Assembly (NCBI RefSeq): GCF_033898505.1 | Contig: NZ_JAXAFK010000002.1 | Span: 62,001 to 126,000 of the forward strand | Length of the DNA stretch: 64,000 nucleotides | From: Pectobacterium carotovorum | GTDB lineage: Bacteria; Pseudomonadota; Gammaproteobacteria; Enterobacterales; Enterobacteriaceae | Reading direction: 5' to 3' | Shown here: positions 63,275 to 64,000 of the stretch, piece after piece | How positions within the stretch are numbered: position 1 is the stretch's first letter | Layout of the letters: every line of letters starts with the position of its first letter | Notes under the pieces: model-generated | Told to the model about the DNA's origin: nothing | The model's input: the letters and a program-made list of their open reading frames with translations, nothing else | Databases searched by the model: none | Translations under genes and position numbers: made by a program

Positions 63275-64000
63275 ATGGTGACTCACACTCAAAGCATGTT
63301 GACGGAAAGCCAATCTGAGCCGCTTGTTCAACAACCAGCCGTTCAGGCACGATTCGCTCAGAAAGACCCAGAGCAGCAGACGGTGCGGCAACGCATCGTG
63401 CAGCAGGCTATCCGCTGTTCAACCAAAAGCTGGACCACGCCTTCGCTCGTGCCGCAGGTCAAAATTCTGTATACGGAACAGCATCATCCGCGTGTGCCAG
63501 TGATGTATGAGCCGACGATCGTCATCATTTTTCAGGGCCAGAAAATTGGCTATCTGGGCGGGAAAACCTTCCAGTATGACCCGGAAAACTACCTGTTGAT
63601 GACCGTGCCGCTGCCGTTCGAATGTGAAACGATAGCCAGCGTTGAGCACCCGCTGGTGGGGATCGCGATCCGTATTGATATCCAGATGCTTCAGGATTTG
63701 CTGATCGACATTGGTGACGACGACAGCGCCGTCCGCCCTTGTTCCTGCTCGTGTGGGGTGAACAGCGCGCCGCTGACCGATGAGATTCTGTGTGCCGTGG
63801 AACGGCTGCTGGATGCGATGGATAATCCACGTGATGCCCGCGTGCTGGGCCCGACGATTGTGCGCGAGATTATCTATCATATGCTCTGCGGCGAACGCGG
63901 TGCGGCATTACAGGCGCTGGTCAATCGGCACACGCACTTCAGCCAGATTGCCAAGTCTCTGCGACGTATCGAAAACCACTATGCCGATAGCCTGAATGTG
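63275..64000 (+). CDS. yqhC: AraC-family regulator (YqhC-like), 3' partial
   Basis: Open from the ATG at 63275 to the window end (242 codons, no stop), so it continues beyond. The frame reads MVTHTQSMLTESQ..., then IIFQGQKIGYLGGKTFQYDP, YLLMTVPLPFECET and LGPTIVREIIYHMLCGERG, features of the AraC_N domain of YqhC-type activators. The end SQIAKSLRRIENHYADSLNV is the approach to the AraC HTH. In E. coli YqhC activates yqhD-dkgA in response to aldehydes. The divergent nitroreductase-yqhD operon is the expected target. Confidence 0.85.
   Translation, partial: MVTHTQSMLTESQSEPLVQQPAVQARFAQKDPEQQTVRQRIVQQAIRCSTKSWTTPSLVPQVKILYTEQHHPRVPVMYEPTIVIIFQGQKIGYLGGKTFQYDPENYLLMTVPLPFECETIASVEHPLVGIAIRIDIQMLQDLLIDIGDDDSAVRPCSCSCGVNSAPLTDEILCAVERLLDAMDNPRDARVLGPTIVREIIYHMLCGERGAALQALVNRHTHFSQIAKSLRRIENHYADSLNV

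Overview
The window is a contiguous stretch of chromosome from an enteric gammaproteobacterium. Protein similarity and gene order fit a soft-rot member of Pectobacteriaceae (Pectobacterium-like), although no 16S gene or other decisive taxonomic marker is present. Much of the order matches the E. coli K-12 blocks around mla-murA, degQS-rplM-rpsI-sspAB, gltBD-arcB-mtgA, dolP-diaA-lpoA-rsmI-rnpB, tolC-nudF-cpdA-parE, parC-plsC-ftsP and dkgA-yqhD. These blocks are joined differently and separated by accessory genes. No insertion sequence, prophage, CRISPR array or tRNA gene was seen.

Layout. 1-2.7 kb: end of the Mla lipid-transport operon (mlaC, mlaB), then ibaG and murA. 2.7-7.7 kb: envelope-stress proteases degS and degQ, a long ERIC-type repeat, and the division genes zapG and zapE. 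7.7-10.3 kb: rplM-rpsI and sspA-sspB. 10.3-11.9 kb: two accessory genes (a budC-type acetoin reductase and a GFA/Mss4-like protein). 11.9-22 kb: gltBD (glutamate synthase), yhcC, arcB and, on the opposite strand just after arcB, the sRNA gene arcZ. 22.3-25.1 kb: elbB-mtgA and a secreted alginate-lyase-family protein. 25.2-30.6 kb: dolP, diaA, yraN, lpoA, rsmI, rnpB and a tandem array of duplicated rnpB 3' ends with terminators. 30.6-31.2 kb: a RelBE-type toxin-antitoxin pair. 31.3-40.8 kb: ygiD, a second long ERIC variant, ygiC-ygiB-tolC, nudF-yqiB-cpdA-yqiA and parE.

41-54 kb, between parE and parC, is the accessory part. It holds an aldo-keto reductase, a LysR regulator, mdaB, a six-gene PTS operon (PRD regulator, EIIA, EIIB, EIIC, two class II aldolases), a TonB-dependent receptor behind a strong Fur-box candidate, and three small genes of which at least one looks like a SUKH-family immunity protein. 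54-64 kb: parC, plsC, ftsP, a GntR/UTRA regulator, dkgA, a standard 127-bp-type ERIC, yqhD, a nitroreductase, and a divergent AraC-family regulator running off the window end.

The most unusual features are non-coding. Two ERIC elements carry an inserted block of about 75 bp made of four consecutive hairpins, with paired base changes between the copies. The rnpB 3' end is followed by a four-unit repeat array. A plus-strand terminator-like hairpin sits between two minus-strand protease genes. The best candidates for unexplored biology among the genes are the PTS/double-aldolase operon of unknown substrate and the small immunity-like cluster.
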